The notes beneath the pieces were generated by a model. It made no database searches. It had not been told where the DNA came from and worked only from the letters and a program-made list of their open reading frames with translations. A program made the position numbers and the translations under genes. This document shows positions 49,698 through 60,441 of a DNA stretch of 64,000 bases, piece by piece. Source of the stretch: Bradyrhizobium sp. CCBAU 51627. GTDB lineage: Bacteria > Pseudomonadota > Alphaproteobacteria > Rhizobiales > Xanthobacteraceae. Every line of letters begins with the position of its first letter. Positions within the stretch are counted from its first letter, which is position 1. The stretch is from contig NZ_LBJG01000017.1 of the NCBI RefSeq assembly GCF_028128765.1, positions 105,502-169,501 of the forward strand, given 5' to 3'.

Positions 49698-50693
49698 ATG
49701 GATGCTGCTGCGCAAGTCCAACGGAAGGAAGCAAGCAACGGGGCGCAGGTTCGTATTCATTGGAACGTCGGAGAGGCTAAGGCGCTCTACGACCTTCCTT
49801 TCGCCGACCTGATGCTTCAGGCGCAGCGCGTTCATCGCAAGAACTTCGATCCAAACCACGTCGAAACTGCGAGCCTGCTCAGCATCAAGACCGGCGGTTG
49901 TCCGGAGGACTGCGGCTACTGCTCGCAAAGCGCCCATTACGAGACCGGCCTGAAAGCCACCCGTCTGATGCGTTGCGCCGATGTGGTTGCGACCGCGCAG
50001 CGCGCGAAGGATGCCGGCGCCACGCGCTTCTGCATGGCAGCGGCCTGGCGCACGCCAAGAGATCGCGATCTTGATTCCGTCTGCGACATGGTCAAGGCGG
50101 TCAAGGGACTCGGCATGGAAACGTGCGTCACGCTCGGCATGCTGACACCGAAGCAGGCCGCGCGCCTCGCCGAGGCCGGCCTTGACTTCTACAATCACAA
50201 CGTCGACACATCGCCCGAGTTTTACAGCAAGATCATCACCACCCGCAGCCTGCAGGACCGCATCGATACGCTGGCGCATGTGCGCGATGCCGGCATCAGG
50301 ATCTGCTGCGGCGGGATTATCGGTATGGGCGAGCGCGTCGAGGACCGCCTAGGTATGCTCGTTCTGCTCGCTAATCTTCCCAACCATCCCGAAAGCGTGC
50401 CGATCAACTTGTGGAGCAAGATCGAGGGCGTGCCGGTGGAAGACACCGCGGAGCCTCCCGATCCGATCGCGCTGGTCCGGCTGCTGGCGACCGCGCGGAT
50501 CATGATGCCGAGGAGTGTGGTTCGCTTGTCCGCCGGGCGGCAATACATGACCGATGAATTGCAGGCGCTTTGCTTCTTGGCTGGCACAAATTCAATTTTC
50601 GTCGGCGACGTGCTCTTGACCACCAAAAACCCTAAAGTTGATCGCGACGCGGATCTGCTGGCCCGGCTCGGCATCACGTCCGGGCTCGCCTGA
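49698..50693 (+). CDS. bioB: Biotin synthase
   Basis: A radical-SAM enzyme that inserts sulfur into dethiobiotin. The protein is 331 residues. The [4Fe-4S] cysteines are Cys68, Cys72 and Cys75 in [30 protein letters not shown] and the C-terminal [17 protein letters not shown] segment are also typical. It is the first gene of a biotin/pantothenate set and is preceded by two BioR operators, so it should be biotin-repressed. It is followed at 46 bp by panD. Confidence 0.97.
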   Translation: MDAAAQVQRKEASNGAQVRIHWNVGEAKALYDLPFADLMLQAQRVHRKNFDPNHVETASLLSIKTGGCPEDCGYCSQSAHYETGLKATRLMRCADVVATAQRAKDAGATRFCMAAAWRTPRDRDLDSVCDMVKAVKGLGMETCVTLGMLTPKQAARLAEAGLDFYNHNVDTSPEFYSKIITTRSLQDRIDTLAHVRDAGIRICCGGIIGMGERVEDRLGMLVLLANLPNHPESVPINLWSKIEGVPVEDTAEPPDPIALVRLLATARIMMPRSVVRLSAGRQYMTDELQALCFLAGTNSIFVGDVLLTTKNPKVDRDADLLARLGITSGLA

Positions 50694-50739
50694 CGGAAGC
50701 AGTGCGCGCAATTGCCCCTATATCCAGCCTAGGTGAGAA

Positions 50740-51093
50740 ATGCAGATAACTTTGATGAAGGGCAAAATCCATCGCGCCTCAGTGACCGAAGCTGATCTGC
50801 ACTATGAAGGCTCGATCTCGATAGATCGTACGCTCCTGGAGGCAGCAGGAATGGTGATCAACGAGCGCGTCGAAATCTACAATGTCGAAACAGGCGCGCG
50901 CTTTGCCACCTACGTGATCGAGGCGCCGCCGATGTCTGGCACGATAAGCCTGAACGGTGCGGCCGCCCGACTGGCGATGCCCGGAGACAAGATCATTATC
51001 GTTGCATATGCCTCATTCGACGAGGCCGAAGCAAAGATGTTCAAGCCACGCATTGTGCGCGTGGACCGAGACAATCGCATCCTTGCAAGTTGA
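50740..51093 (+). CDS. panD: Aspartate 1-decarboxylase
   Basis: PanD makes beta-alanine from aspartate for pantothenate. The 117-residue proenzyme self-cleaves to form a pyruvoyl group; the site is Gly24-Ser25 in [45 protein letters not shown] and [11 protein letters not shown] are family segments. It sits between bioB and bioF, so pantothenate precursor supply is probably co-expressed with biotin genes; panB and panC lie 4 kb downstream. Confidence 0.96.
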   Translation: MQITLMKGKIHRASVTEADLHYEGSISIDRTLLEAAGMVINERVEIYNVETGARFATYVIEAPPMSGTISLNGAAARLAMPGDKIIIVAYASFDEAEAKMFKPRIVRVDRDNRILAS

Positions 51094-51169
51094 ATCCAAC
51101 AGGACATCCTTCCTTCCTAAACGGCCAACGCATCTTTTCCGTGATTTGATGCGATCCTCGGAGTGATGA

Positions 51170-52321
51170 ATGCGGTCGATCCAAACAGCTAGACTTAATC
51201 CCTACGTCTCAGCGTTGAATGCCTTGGACGAAGATAAACGGCTGCGCTGCCTCAAGCCACGTGTGGGGATCGATTTCGCATCGAACGACTATCTGGCGCT
51301 CGGGAACGCCTCGTGCATCAAAAAGGCGATGGTCGCCGCACTCGAGGCGGGCACTCCGGTTGGAGCCGGCGGGTCGCGGCTTCTGCGCGGCAATTGCGAG
51401 GAGCATGAACGGCTCGAAACGGAAGCGGCTCAGTTCTTTGGCGCGGAGGCCGCGCTTTTCTTTGGAGGCGGCTACATCGCAAATTTTGCCCTCCTGACAA
51501 CGCTGCCGCAGCGCGGCGATCTGCTCCTTCTCGATGCGCTCGTGCACGCCAGTATTCACGAGGGGGCGCGGGCCGGTCGCGCAGAGTGTCGAATTCACGC
51601 GCACAATGACCCCCAGTCAGTCGAAGACGCGATTCGCGACTGGCGAAACAAAGGTGGGGCGGGTCGCGTCTGGATTGTGGCCGAAAGTCTCTACAGTATG
51701 GATGGCGACTTCGCTCCACTCGAAGAGCTGGTGGCAATCGCCGATCGCCAAGACGCGTTTCTGATCGTGGATGAGGCTCATGCCACAGGCGTTTACGGGC
51801 ATCAGGGACGAGGGCTCACGGCCCCTTATGACAGGCGCGAAAATCTCATCGTCGTTCATACCTGCGGCAAAGCGCTCGGTGCGGCGGGTGCACTTGTTAC
51901 GGCCTCCGGCATCTTGCGCGATTTCATGGTCAACCGCTGCCGTCCGTTTATATTTGCAACCGCCCCATCACCATTGATGGCCGTTGCCGTTCGAGAGGCA
52001 CTGCTCACCCTGCAGAAAGAGCCGGAGCGGCAGCAAGGGCTGGCCAAACTCGTTGCGTTCGCGCATCGGCAGATCACCTCGCTTGGTTTGCGCACATCAT
52101 CGACCTCTCAGATCGTACCGCACCTCGTAGGTGACAATGCTCATGCAATGCGACTTGCCTCTGCTCTGCAGGCGCGCGGCTTCGATGTCCGCGGAATTCG
52201 GCCGCCAACCGTCCCTGCAGGCACCGCCCGCTTGCGAATTTCGTTGACACTCAATGTTGGGGAAGCGGACGTGCGCGCAATGCTCGATGCGCTGGTTGAG
52301 GTGACGAGGGGCTCGTTTTGA
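51170..52321 (+). CDS. bioF: 8-amino-7-oxononanoate synthase
   Basis: A PLP enzyme joining pimeloyl thioester and alanine, the first ring-building step of biotin synthesis. It has 383 residues. Key features are [13 protein letters not shown] near the N-terminus, the [10 protein letters not shown] acidic motif, and the PLP lysine Lys234 in [19 protein letters not shown] site lies ten bases upstream of the start. Its TGA overlaps the ATG of bioD (TGATG). Confidence 0.96.
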   Translation: MRSIQTARLNPYVSALNALDEDKRLRCLKPRVGIDFASNDYLALGNASCIKKAMVAALEAGTPVGAGGSRLLRGNCEEHERLETEAAQFFGAEAALFFGGGYIANFALLTTLPQRGDLLLLDALVHASIHEGARAGRAECRIHAHNDPQSVEDAIRDWRNKGGAGRVWIVAESLYSMDGDFAPLEELVAIADRQDAFLIVDEAHATGVYGHQGRGLTAPYDRRENLIVVHTCGKALGAAGALVTASGILRDFMVNRCRPFIFATAPSPLMAVAVREALLTLQKEPERQQGLAKLVAFAHRQITSLGLRTSSTSQIVPHLVGDNAHAMRLASALQARGFDVRGIRPPTVPAGTARLRISLTLNVGEADVRAMLDALVEVTRGSF

Positions 52322-52956
52322 TGAATAAGCGGATCGTCGTGACTGGTACGGACACCGGGGTCGGCAAAACGGTATTCTCCGCAGGGCTCGCCGGGCTTCT
52401 CGGCGCGAATTACTGGAAGCCGGTCCAGGCTGGACTCGAACAAGAGATCGACTCCGAGTGCATCCGCCGCCTCGGTGGCCTCTCGTCCGATCGGATCGTC
52501 CCGGAGCTCTATCGACTTCGGACGCCTGCCTCGCCCCATTACTCCGCGGAGATCGACGGCGTTCGCATAGATACCGAGACGCTTCGACTGCCGGATAGCG
52601 GCGAGCGGCAACTCGTGATCGAGGGCGCCGGCGGACTCATGGTGCCGCTGACAGCGCGCACTCTTTACATCGACATCTTCGAGCGCTGGCAGCTTCCCGT
52701 CGTGCTTTGCGCAAGGACGGGACTGGGCACAATCAATCACTCCCTGCTCTCGATAGAGGCTCTGCGCAAGCGTCAGATCCGAATCCTCGGAGTTGCGTTC
52801 ATTGGCGAAAGAAACGCCGAAACTGAAAGCGCGATTTGCGAGATCGGGAGAGTGCGCTGGTTGGGACGGCTCCCGTGGCTTGTTCCCCTCACGGACGATA
52901 GGCTGCAGGCCGCTTTCAAAGACTCCTTTGTTGTCAGCGATTTCCTGAACCTATGA
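52321..52956 (+). CDS. bioD: Dethiobiotin synthetase
   Basis: The ATP-dependent enzyme closes the ureido ring of dethiobiotin. It has 211 residues, with the P-loop [17 protein letters not shown] at the N-terminus, the YWKPVQAG strand and the GAGGLMVPL motif. The ATG shares a base with the bioF stop. An in-frame TTG one codon earlier is less likely. Its end overlaps bioA by four bases. Confidence 0.95.
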   Translation: MNKRIVVTGTDTGVGKTVFSAGLAGLLGANYWKPVQAGLEQEIDSECIRRLGGLSSDRIVPELYRLRTPASPHYSAEIDGVRIDTETLRLPDSGERQLVIEGAGGLMVPLTARTLYIDIFERWQLPVVLCARTGLGTINHSLLSIEALRKRQIRILGVAFIGERNAETESAICEIGRVRWLGRLPWLVPLTDDRLQAAFKDSFVVSDFLNL

Positions 52957-54218
52957 AGGCAGCCAAAAGGTCGCCGATCTGGCACCCGTTCACGCAGCAT
53001 GCTCTACAGCCGGACATGACGAAGGTGCTGCGGGGAGAGGGGGCTTATCTCTACACCGAAGATGGCCGACGCCTTATCGATGCAATCTCCTCCTGGTGGG
53101 TCGTGACCCACGGCCATTGCCATCCATGCATCGTGAACGCGATCCGAGAACAGGCAGGCAAGCTCAACCAGGTCATCTTCGCCGGATACACTCACGACCC
53201 GGCTGAGCAGGTTGCGACGGAACTATTGAAGGTCACCTCCCCCGCGCTCGAACATGTGTTCTTCTCCGATAGCGGGTCAACCAGCGTCGAGGTCGCGCTG
53301 AAAATGGCGCTCGGCTACTGGCGCAATACCGGAAGAGAGCGAACTAAAATTGTGGTGATGCAGCACTCGTACCATGGCGACACGATCGGGGCGATGTCGG
53401 TAGGTAGCCGAGGCATCTTCAATGCGGCCTACGGGGCGCTGATGTTCGAGGTGACATCGATTCCGTTCCCGGCAAGAGATTGTGAGCAAAGAGCGCTCGA
53501 TGCGCTTGAAAACGCCTGTCGAAACGAACATCCCGCAGCCTTTATCGTGGAGCCCCTGATATTGGGTGCCGGTGGAATGCTAATGTATTCTCCCTCGGTG
53601 CTAAGAGAGATGAAGCGGATTTGCGAAGTCTTCAACGTCCTGTTCATTGCGGACGAGATCATGACAGGCTGGGGCCGGACGGGTACCTTGTTTGCATGTG
53701 AACAGGCCGATGTCACGCCCGATATTGCCTGCTATTCGAAAGGCCTCACGGCTGGGGCGCTGCCGCTCGCCGTCACACTCTGTCGTGCCGAGATTTTCGA
53801 TGCGCATTATTCTGAAGATCGCACGCGCACGTTTTTTCATTCGAGCTCCTATACGGCCAATCCAGTGGCCTGTGCCGCCGCCAAGGCTAATCTGGACCTA
53901 TGGCAGGATCAGGAATATCGCTGCCGGCTGGCATCCTTGGCGAGGATGCAAGAACAGGCTCTCGCGCCGTTCCGCGCCGATTCACGTTTCGCAAACGTCC
54001 GGCGCACAGGAACGGTCACAGCGGTTGAACTCAACACGAGCGATGTCGGCTATCTGGCGGACATCGGTCCGAGGCTATTGGCTTTCTTCCAAGCGCGAAA
54101 TCTGCTGTTACGCCCACTCGGTAACACGATCTACGTCATGCCGCCTTACTGCGTTACGGCGGCCGACCTTGATGAAATCTATACTGCCATCCGCGACGCT
54201 GCTGACTTGCTGATGTGA
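52953..54218 (+). CDS. bioA: Adenosylmethionine-8-amino-7-oxononanoate transaminase
   Basis: BioA makes 7,8-diaminononanoate using S-adenosylmethionine as amino donor. The 421-residue protein is a class-III aminotransferase: [13 protein letters not shown] at the N-terminus is BioA-specific, then [14 protein letters not shown], the [13 protein letters not shown] acidic motif and PLP lysine Lys263 in [13 protein letters not shown]. Start overlaps the bioD stop (ATGA). No bioC/bioH or bioZ is seen; pimeloyl precursor must come from elsewhere. Confidence 0.96.
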   Translation: MKAAKRSPIWHPFTQHALQPDMTKVLRGEGAYLYTEDGRRLIDAISSWWVVTHGHCHPCIVNAIREQAGKLNQVIFAGYTHDPAEQVATELLKVTSPALEHVFFSDSGSTSVEVALKMALGYWRNTGRERTKIVVMQHSYHGDTIGAMSVGSRGIFNAAYGALMFEVTSIPFPARDCEQRALDALENACRNEHPAAFIVEPLILGAGGMLMYSPSVLREMKRICEVFNVLFIADEIMTGWGRTGTLFACEQADVTPDIACYSKGLTAGALPLAVTLCRAEIFDAHYSEDRTRTFFHSSSYTANPVACAAAKANLDLWQDQEYRCRLASLARMQEQALAPFRADSRFANVRRTGTVTAVELNTSDVGYLADIGPRLLAFFQARNLLLRPLGNTIYVMPPYCVTAADLDEIYTAIRDAADLLM

Positions 54219-54663
54219 GATGCACGAGACTGTGCGATCATTTGCAGTGACAGGATCTTGGAAGGCGAAAGTGTCCCTATTGCGGCCTTTGATAGTGCAA
54301 CGAGGATGCAGCCCCCAGGGCCCCCAGGCTGATCGTGCTTTAAGCACTTAAGCACTTAAGCGCTTCCGATCCAACTGCCGCAGCAATTCTGCGGGCTGGC
54401 CATGAAAGGTGCAGCATTTGACCAAAATGTCGAGTGAATTGCGTTAATCACGACAGAGGAATCCATTATCTTGAGCAAATTCTCGGCGAGGCTTTCTGCG
54501 GAAAGCACTGCTTCGCGAGACAGCCGCACATCAGAGTCAAGGCTCTTGATGGTTGCAAGAACCAGGGAGACGGCCCGCCGGGCGCCGCACCTTTAGTGCG
54601 CGCGTGGTGCTGGGGTCAGAGGGCAGTGGGGCTTCCCAAGTAAATGTCTGACAGGAGGCGAGA
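54219..54663. other. Intergenic region with short tandem repeats
   Basis: No supported gene downstream of bioA. Two neighbouring short tandem repeats occur at 54311-54365 (see repeat entry). Confidence 0.45.
54311..54365. repeat. Two adjacent short tandem repeats
   Basis: GCCCCCAGG is repeated twice at 54311-54328; AAGCACTT is repeated three times (last copy AAGCGCTT) at 54342-54365. The second set is also nearly palindromic and could form a hairpin after bioA. Confidence 0.75.
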
Positions 54664-54849
54664 ATGCACATTGGCTTCCGTAATTCCCTCGACCATTCAG
54701 CCACATGCTGCGCGATATGCGGCGGAAAGTTTGGGTTGATCCGCCATTACTGCTGGCGAACGGCTCTTTGCTCCAAGAAATGCGTCAACCGCTTCAAGGC
54801 GCGGCGGGAGGCCGATCAGAAATGGCTCCGATGGCTTCGAGCGGCTTAG
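54664..54849 (+). CDS. Small Cys-rich (zinc-finger-like) hypothetical protein
   Basis: The 61-residue protein begins MHIGFRNSLDHSATCCAICG and continues GKFGLIRHYCWRTALCSKKC, with paired cysteines (CAIC ... CSKKC) that could bind zinc, then a basic helix (RFKARREADQKWLRWL). A strong AGGAGG site precedes the ATG. The layout is that of a short protein common in Bradyrhizobium islands. Function is unknown. Confidence 0.72.
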   Translation: MHIGFRNSLDHSATCCAICGGKFGLIRHYCWRTALCSKKCVNRFKARREADQKWLRWLRAA

Positions 54850-54922
54850 GCATGGACTGAGTTGTGCCGGTACGGCCCTGGTCAGAGAATTCGAGTGGCC
54901 CTCTAGAGCACGTGGAAATCAA

Positions 54923-55132
54923 GTGACAGAAACATCGGCAAAAATTATCGACTTCAGCGCCTACAGGGCCAGCAGGTTGGCTCGCTCTGAGCGCCTTCGC
55001 GACGACATCTACTCGACGGCGCCTCTCGCTGCGCTTACGGCGGCCTGTCACCTTTGGACCTTCCTGGCCTGCCATCCGTTTGCTTTGCTCGGTGCGCCAG
55101 CGCCGAAGCAGGAGTCTCACGACTACCCCTAG
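54923..55132 (+). CDS. Possible small hypothetical protein
   Basis: A 69-residue frame starting at GTG (MTETSAKIIDFSAYRASRLA) with a helix-prone N-terminus and an Ala/Leu-rich hydrophobic segment (APLAALTAACHLWTFLACHP) that might insert in a membrane. The IIDFSAYRASR opening recalls other short rhizobial proteins. The ribosome site is weak. Confidence 0.45.
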   Translation: MTETSAKIIDFSAYRASRLARSERLRDDIYSTAPLAALTAACHLWTFLACHPFALLGAPAPKQESHDYP

Positions 55133-55504
55133 GGGGCAGACACGGAGATGTGCCCTAAAGACGAAGTCCCCACTGCGTGCATCTGCAGCTCGGTCCGGTC
55201 GAGCCGTCACCGTATGGAGAGGCTGCAATCAGCCCGGAAATGCGTGCAGATGGTCGTTCGTCGCGAGCGCCGTTCCTCGGTTGGGGCCGCGGCTGGCATA
55301 GCCGCTGAAACTGCACGGGAAGACGAGACATCGGTGGTGAAATCGCGATGAGGAAGGTCTTGGCTCATGGTTGCGCGACCATTGGACCGTTTTTGCGCTG
55401 TTCTCGAGTTCTAGGGAACTGGGATCTCCATCCTTCATGCCATTGACAGGTTTCTCCCGCGTTCTCTAGGAAGCGCCGACGGATGTGTGGGGAGCGGATT
55501 CAAT
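55133..55504. other. Intergenic region upstream of panB
   Basis: No supported gene or clear promoter. Confidence 0.4.
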
Positions 55505-56383
55505 ATGAGCCACAGTTCAGAGCAGCCTCTAGAGCGTGTCACGATTCCGGCACTGCAGCAGTGGAAGGATAAAGGACGGCGTGTCGTGATGACCACCGCC
55601 TACGATGCGGTTGCGGCGCGCATCGCCGATCCCATTGTCGATATCATCCTGGTCGGCGACAGCGTTGGAAACGTCTGCCTGGGATTCGACAACACGCTGC
55701 CCGTCAGCGTGGCCATGATGAATCATCACCTGGAGGCTGTTGCGCGCACGAGGCCTCATGCCCTGCTTGTGGCCGATATGCCCTTTCTGAGCTTTCATGT
55801 CGGTTCTGAGGATACGATTCGCAATGCAGGAGGTTTTCTGCAGCGTGGCGCCGATGCTGTGAAACTCGAGGGTGGTGCCAAACGCATCGAGATGGTACGC
55901 GCCTTGGTCGATTGCGAAATTCCTGTGATGGGACATCTCGGTCTGACCCCGCAGAGCGTCAACGTGATGGGTGGATTCAAGGTGCAGGGGAGGACACCGG
56001 ATACCGCCTTGCGGCTGCTCGATGACGCGTACCGTCTGCAGGAAGCCGGCTGCTTCGCGCTGGTCCTGGAGGGCATTCCTGCCGAGCTCGCGGCGCGAGC
56101 GACCGAATTTCTCACGATACCCACCATCGGGATCGGAGCAGGACCCGATTGCTCGGGCCAAGTGCTCGTGCTCCATGATGTCTTGGGGCTAACCGAAGGC
56201 CATCGCCCCAAATTCGTTCGTGCCTATACAAATGGATTCCAGCTGTTCCAGGAGGCGCTGTCGCGCTGGGCTGCCGATATCCGCAAAGGTGCATTCCCGG
56301 GCTCAGAGGAGTGCTATCGGCTTCCTGATCAGCTTCGGGATGCCGTCGCCAACTGGGTGCCCTCCAGTTCAACGTCAAGGTAA
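55505..56383 (+). CDS. panB: 3-methyl-2-oxobutanoate hydroxymethyltransferase
   Basis: PanB makes ketopantoate from ketoisovalerate and methylenetetrahydrofolate. The 292-residue protein has VMTTAYDAVAARIAD, the metal site region DIILVGDSVGNVCLGFDNT, MPFLSFHVGSEDTIRNAG, VKLEGGAKR and TIGIGAGPDCSGQVLV. The ATG follows GGGGAG at nine bases; an in-frame codon 18 bp upstream is less suitable. It is followed after three bases by panC. Confidence 0.96.
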   Translation: MSHSSEQPLERVTIPALQQWKDKGRRVVMTTAYDAVAARIADPIVDIILVGDSVGNVCLGFDNTLPVSVAMMNHHLEAVARTRPHALLVADMPFLSFHVGSEDTIRNAGGFLQRGADAVKLEGGAKRIEMVRALVDCEIPVMGHLGLTPQSVNVMGGFKVQGRTPDTALRLLDDAYRLQEAGCFALVLEGIPAELAARATEFLTIPTIGIGAGPDCSGQVLVLHDVLGLTEGHRPKFVRAYTNGFQLFQEALSRWAADIRKGAFPGSEECYRLPDQLRDAVANWVPSSSTSR

Positions 56384-56386
56384 GAA

Positions 56387-57226
56387 ATGCAAGTCATTAC
56401 GAAGGTCGCTGAGCTGCGTCGCGCCCTTGCAGACGTTTGCAATGCCGGTAAGCGGATCGGATTCGTTCCGACGATGGGATACTTGCACGACGGCCACCTG
56501 GCCCTGATCTCGGCTAGCCGGGGACACTGCGACGTCACTGTCGTTAGCATCTTCGTCAACCCCACTCAGTTCGGCCCAAATGAGGATCTCAGCAGGTACC
56601 CTCGCGACTTCGCGCGCGATGAAGCGTTGTGCCGCAGCGCCGGGGTGTCCATCATCTTCGCGCCAAGTGCAGAGGAGATCTATCCGGCTCAATTTGAGAG
56701 CTTTGTCGAGCCGGGCGAACTCGCAAAGCCGCTCTGCGGAGCTTTCAGGCCTGGACATTTTCGTGGTGTAGCGACTGTCGTCTGCAAGCTATTCAACATG
56801 GTGCAGCCGGACGTCGCGTACTTTGGACAGAAGGATTTTCAGCAATGCGCTGTGATACGCCGCGTGACGGTTGATCTGAATCTTCCGATCGAAATTGTGA
56901 CTGTGCCAACTGTGCGGGAGCCAGATGGGCTGGCAATGAGCAGTCGCAACCGTTATCTCAGCCCGGAAGAACGTGGTCGGAGCCTTGCGATCAGCCGTGG
57001 ATTGTTCGCCGCAGCGCATGACTTTGCCTCAGGGGAGCGCGATGCGGCAACGCTGATTGCGCTTGCAAGAAGGCATTTGGAAAGAGTCGATCGACTGCAG
57101 TACCTAGAGCTTGTCGACACTGGGACCCTAAGGATTGCCGAGAGCCCTCTGCGCTATCCGGCGGTCCTCTGTGTCGCAGCGTACGTCGGCTCCACTCGGT
57201 TGATCGACAATGTAGTCCTGTCCTGA
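56387..57226 (+). CDS. panC: Pantothenate synthetase
   Basis: PanC condenses pantoate with beta-alanine using ATP. It has 279 residues. The nucleotide motif VPTMGYLHDGHLALI (HIGH-type), FVNPTQFGPNEDLSRYPR, YFGQKDFQQCAVIRR and the AMSSRNRYLSPEERG loop are all present. With panD and panB the window carries the pathway from aspartate and ketoisovalerate except ketopantoate reductase (panE). Confidence 0.97.
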   Translation: MQVITKVAELRRALADVCNAGKRIGFVPTMGYLHDGHLALISASRGHCDVTVVSIFVNPTQFGPNEDLSRYPRDFARDEALCRSAGVSIIFAPSAEEIYPAQFESFVEPGELAKPLCGAFRPGHFRGVATVVCKLFNMVQPDVAYFGQKDFQQCAVIRRVTVDLNLPIEIVTVPTVREPDGLAMSSRNRYLSPEERGRSLAISRGLFAAAHDFASGERDAATLIALARRHLERVDRLQYLELVDTGTLRIAESPLRYPAVLCVAAYVGSTRLIDNVVLS

Positions 57227-57478
57227 TCGCCATCGCAGCCAGATCCGGAAGTGATTTCGCTCAGAAACAGTCGAACCGGATGCCTCGACGCTGAAATCCT
57301 CAACATCCTGGAAGAACCCTCGAAGGCGATCCGCAACTGCCCTTTGCGTGCTGAACAACTATCCCACCGCTCGAGCTCGTGATGTCGGTTGGAGATTGGC
57401 TCTGCCGCTGACGGGTGGAGCGAGGCGGGGCTGCTCCCACGCTGCCGAGAGCAGCCAAGTGCGAGTTCGCTTTCTGTA

Positions 57479-57682
57479 TTATGACTTCGGCGGCTCGCTC
57501 AGACACTCCGGGAAGTTCCGACCGCTTTCCGCGCGTTTTACGACGTCGCGCAAGGCAATTTCAGAAAGTCGTACAACCAGCTGTTTGAGGCGCGCAATCT
57601 CCTGCTTGCAGCGCTCCAGCTCGTGCTGTTCGTCTGCCATCACAGATGGTGTGCGACGACAGCTGTTGCCGAGATGATTCAT
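57479..57682 (-). CDS. Small coiled-coil hypothetical protein
   Basis: A 67-residue protein starting MNHLGNSCRRTPSVMADEQH with an AGGGAG site before the ATG. The centre, HELERCKQEIARLKQLVVRL, is a heptad-like coiled coil. Similar short proteins with a KQLVVRLSEI segment occur near symbiosis genes in Bradyrhizobium; function unknown. An in-frame ATG 24 bp upstream is less well placed. Confidence 0.6.
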   Translation of the reverse strand: MNHLGNSCRRTPSVMADEQHELERCKQEIARLKQLVVRLSEIALRDVVKRAESGRNFPECLSEPPKS

Positions 57683-58770
57683 GTAGCTCCCTTTCCGATT
57701 CGACAAACACAGCAGATAATCTGAACAGCCCAGTTGCTTCTCTTCGCTGAACGAGGCGCCTCGGCGTCAGATCGGAGCGCTTCACACGCAGTCTGCGGTG
57801 GGCTGGTTGCTAGCTCACTCCCTGCAAAGGGCTTGCGCCCAGCTCGCGCATGCGACGGCGCTTTCAGCGACGCCATCTCGCTCGTCGCTCGTGCTCAGTT
57901 GCAGTAATGGCCGCCAACAACGTGGCCGCGGAATATGCCCTCCGGCTGCATGTGATTGCTCTGGGCGGAGACTGTAACAAAATGGCAATATCGATTAATG
58001 CAACGAGCCGCGCTCTCGCGCTCGAATCCTGCGTTGCGGCAGCGCGCCCGATGAATCTTCACGGGACGTTCGCGTGTCCGTGCTGGGGTCCTTCAGCTAC
58101 ACTAGGCTTATATATCCAAAAGGCAAGTCGTTGCCGAGATCATCCGCCTGCAAGCGGGCATTGTCATAGGAGAGTCGCTCAAGATCGTGTGCTGCCAATA
58201 CGTGCGATTATGGATCAAAATCCACACGCCCATGACCATGAAATTACTTCGCGATCGCGCAGGCGATCTCGTCAGGCTGCATAAAGCTAAGTTCCCTGAA
58301 GAGCGGCCAGAGGCGACTCAAGGGGGCACTGAGCGCGGGCGCCCGATCCTAGCCCGATTTCGTCGCCGGACGCGGGGCGGGCGCTGTTTTTTGGCCAAAA
58401 GATATGCTTCACCGCAACAATTGATCGCGAAATCCTCCCACGGTCCAGGATGCCAAGCGCTCAGGTTTGGAGACGATAGGTGCCGTCTCATGAAACGACA
58501 TCGGAGCAGGGCAGAGCATTGGCCTGCCGCAGCCGCCCAGTTAGTCCGGCGCGCAATAGATCGCCGAGCATGCCGTACATAATCGCAGAGCATGATCGCA
58601 GGGCGCTCACATTGGCCTCTGAGCTCTAGCAAGCTTGTCTGTTAAGCTGAGGCGGCCGACGAGAAGACAAAAGCAGGCTGATCAAGCGAGCTGCCGCAAT
58701 GGATCAGCGATCGAGTTGCGGTCTAGCAAATGCTCACTATCTTCCTCGATGGCATGAGGGAGATCTCCCA
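57683..58770. other. Intergenic region, nothing supported
   Basis: About 1.1 kb with overlapping short frames; no motif, repeat or RNA gene recognised. Confidence 0.4.
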
Positions 58771-58971
58771 ATGCTGGACGGTGTCACGACCGCGCTTCTG
58801 CGCAAGATCCTGGATGAGGTTTGCGAAAGCGTCTCACCGTATGACGCTGGCGTCCGCACCTACGTTGCCTCCACAATCCTGGAGGCCGCCACCAGAGGTG
58901 AGACGCGCCCCGATCTGCTTAAACAGATCGGTCAGGAAGCTCTTTCCAGAGCACCAACGATGTGGCGATAG
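58771..58971 (+). CDS. Small helical hypothetical protein
   Basis: The 66-residue protein (MLDGVTTALLRKILDEVCES...) has a GAGGGAG site upstream. It is mostly helical and ends ILEAATRGETRPDLLKQIGQ-EALSRAPTMWR. The pattern ASTILEAATRGETRPD and the terminal APTMWR are typical of a short Bradyrhizobium family of unknown role. An in-frame ATG 72 bp upstream lacks a good site. Confidence 0.68.
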   Translation: MLDGVTTALLRKILDEVCESVSPYDAGVRTYVASTILEAATRGETRPDLLKQIGQEALSRAPTMWR

Positions 58972-59363
58972 ATCTAGGACATGGCTTGTCATTGAGGTGA
59001 AGTTCCAAGTCACAGTGCTGAAGATCCTGGCCTGCTATCCAGGTTCGCGCGCGCGTCGCGTCGCCTGCGGCATAGTGATCCGGCTAGCTCGCAGAGGTGT
59101 ATCGTGGTCGCAAATCGATGGCGGCCTAACGTCTCCAAAGACGCGGCATTCTCCGATGTGAGTCGGTTGGCGCGTTGTGCGCTGCGAGGCCGATCGTTGA
59201 AACGAGAGAGCTCGCACAACTGGCAGCGCATCCAAGCCTTGGCGCACGCACCCTCGCGCGTCACGATGCCGGTGAGGCGTCGCGCTAGTAGCCTTTATCC
59301 GGAAGTAAGGGCGAACTCAGTGTTCGACGCCGGAGCGCCATCGAGCCGGTGCGCCATTGCTGT
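58972..59363. other. Intergenic region, nothing supported
   Basis: Overlapping short frames without motif. Confidence 0.4.
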
Positions 59364-59567
59364 TTACTCCTGTGCGAGCGCCGCAAGTGCCCTTTCGATC
59401 ACTGTGATGTCTTGACTGACCTGAGCGATCGCTGGCTTCGAATCAACTCCGGTAACGGAGTTCAACTGCTGCAGTAGCTCCCGACGATGCGCCAGAAGGT
59501 TCTCCAGCGCGCTGCGGTTGTTCAGTTTCACATAGCCGTCGACAATCAATTCAATCGAAAGAGACAT
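59364..59567 (-). CDS. Small helical hypothetical protein
   Basis: A 67-residue protein beginning MSLSIELIVDGYVKLNNRSA, then ENLLAHRRELLQQLNSVTGV and a second helix QVSQDITVIERALAALAQE. It forms a probable helical hairpin. The start has a GAGAG sequence upstream; an ATG four codons earlier is possible. It recalls small proteins in nif/NifA-controlled regions of Bradyrhizobium, but I see no sigma-54 element nearby. Confidence 0.65.
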   Translation of the reverse strand: MSLSIELIVDGYVKLNNRSALENLLAHRRELLQQLNSVTGVDSKPAIAQVSQDITVIERALAALAQE

Positions 59568-59808
59568 CGAAACTCTCAAACAATGCTGTTCTCAACGAAG
59601 ATGCGTATAGCACAATCGCCGAACGATGTTCAGCTCGTCGGGAGAGAATACTGACGGGCGAGCTTGTTAGCGACAAGCGTCCGGCGCCGGGGGCGTGACC
59701 GCCTATTCCTTGCGCCTTAGAAGCGTCCAGCTCTGTTTGAGCGACTAGCCGAGCAGAAAGACAGTGTATGGCGCGCCAAAAACGCTGCGGATCGTCGCGA
59801 TGCAAATG

Positions 59809-60150
59809 CTAGCTGGGGGAAGGAATGATACCTAGCATGGTCTCCGCCTGCCGAACGGCTTCCGAGATGCAATGGCAGGCGGCCCGTTGATCGATGACAT
59901 GCTCGCCTGAATATCTCTTCGTAGAGATTGCGACGGCCTCAGGAGCGTCCAGGATGCTCGATGATATTTGGCTCGCATTCGGGCTCACCGTACCAACATC
60001 CATCGCTATTCTCGCCTGCTGAAGTCGAACCTGTCGGATGTCGAACGTCAGTTCATTGAAAGACGCCTCACCGAAGAGCAGACCCGCCCTCGAGTCTGTT
60101 TCGGCCGAGACCTTCCCGCTCGCGTTTAGCCTTCCGAAGGGGGTAGACAT
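59809..60150 (-). CDS. Hypothetical protein
   Basis: A 113-residue frame beginning MSTPFGRLNASGKVSAETDS and including FNELTFDIRQVRLQQARIAM and CHCISEAVRQAETMLGIIPS. Composition is protein-like, unlike neighbouring shadow frames. No ribosome site is obvious and I recognise no domain. It shares strand with the small helical gene 240 bp downstream and could be in one transcript with it. Confidence 0.5.
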   Translation of the reverse strand: MSTPFGRLNASGKVSAETDSRAGLLFGEASFNELTFDIRQVRLQQARIAMDVGTVSPNASQISSSILDAPEAVAISTKRYSGEHVIDQRAACHCISEAVRQAETMLGIIPSPS

Positions 60151-60425
60151 GTGGGCAAGCTAGGTGCGGAGGCGCGAACGACGCGCGCATCCGGGACGAC
60201 GCGATTTCTCGCCGACAGCATCATCATGAGCTCGCGACCGGCAACTATCGATGATATCCGCCCGCTGTCGTCCTAGCCCCAGGACCTGATCTGCTGACCT
60301 GCACGTGAGTTCATTCGGCTCGGGTATCAGGTGCTCAATCATTTGCCCATAGCGGATTAGAAAGCAGCACTGTTCGACCGATTCCCGCTCCGGACCTGTT
60401 TGTATTCGGCCATATCTCGGCAGTT

Positions 60426-60441
60426 TGTTAGATTGGTTACA
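60426..60441. promoter_or_regulatory. NifA-type TGT-N10-ACA element
   Basis: Perfect TGT-N10-ACA (N10 is TAGATTGGTT). It is 335 bp upstream of the -24/-12 match at 60776, farther than usual; a poorer match (TGGC-N7-CTGC) at 60535-60549 is closer. Confidence 0.45.
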
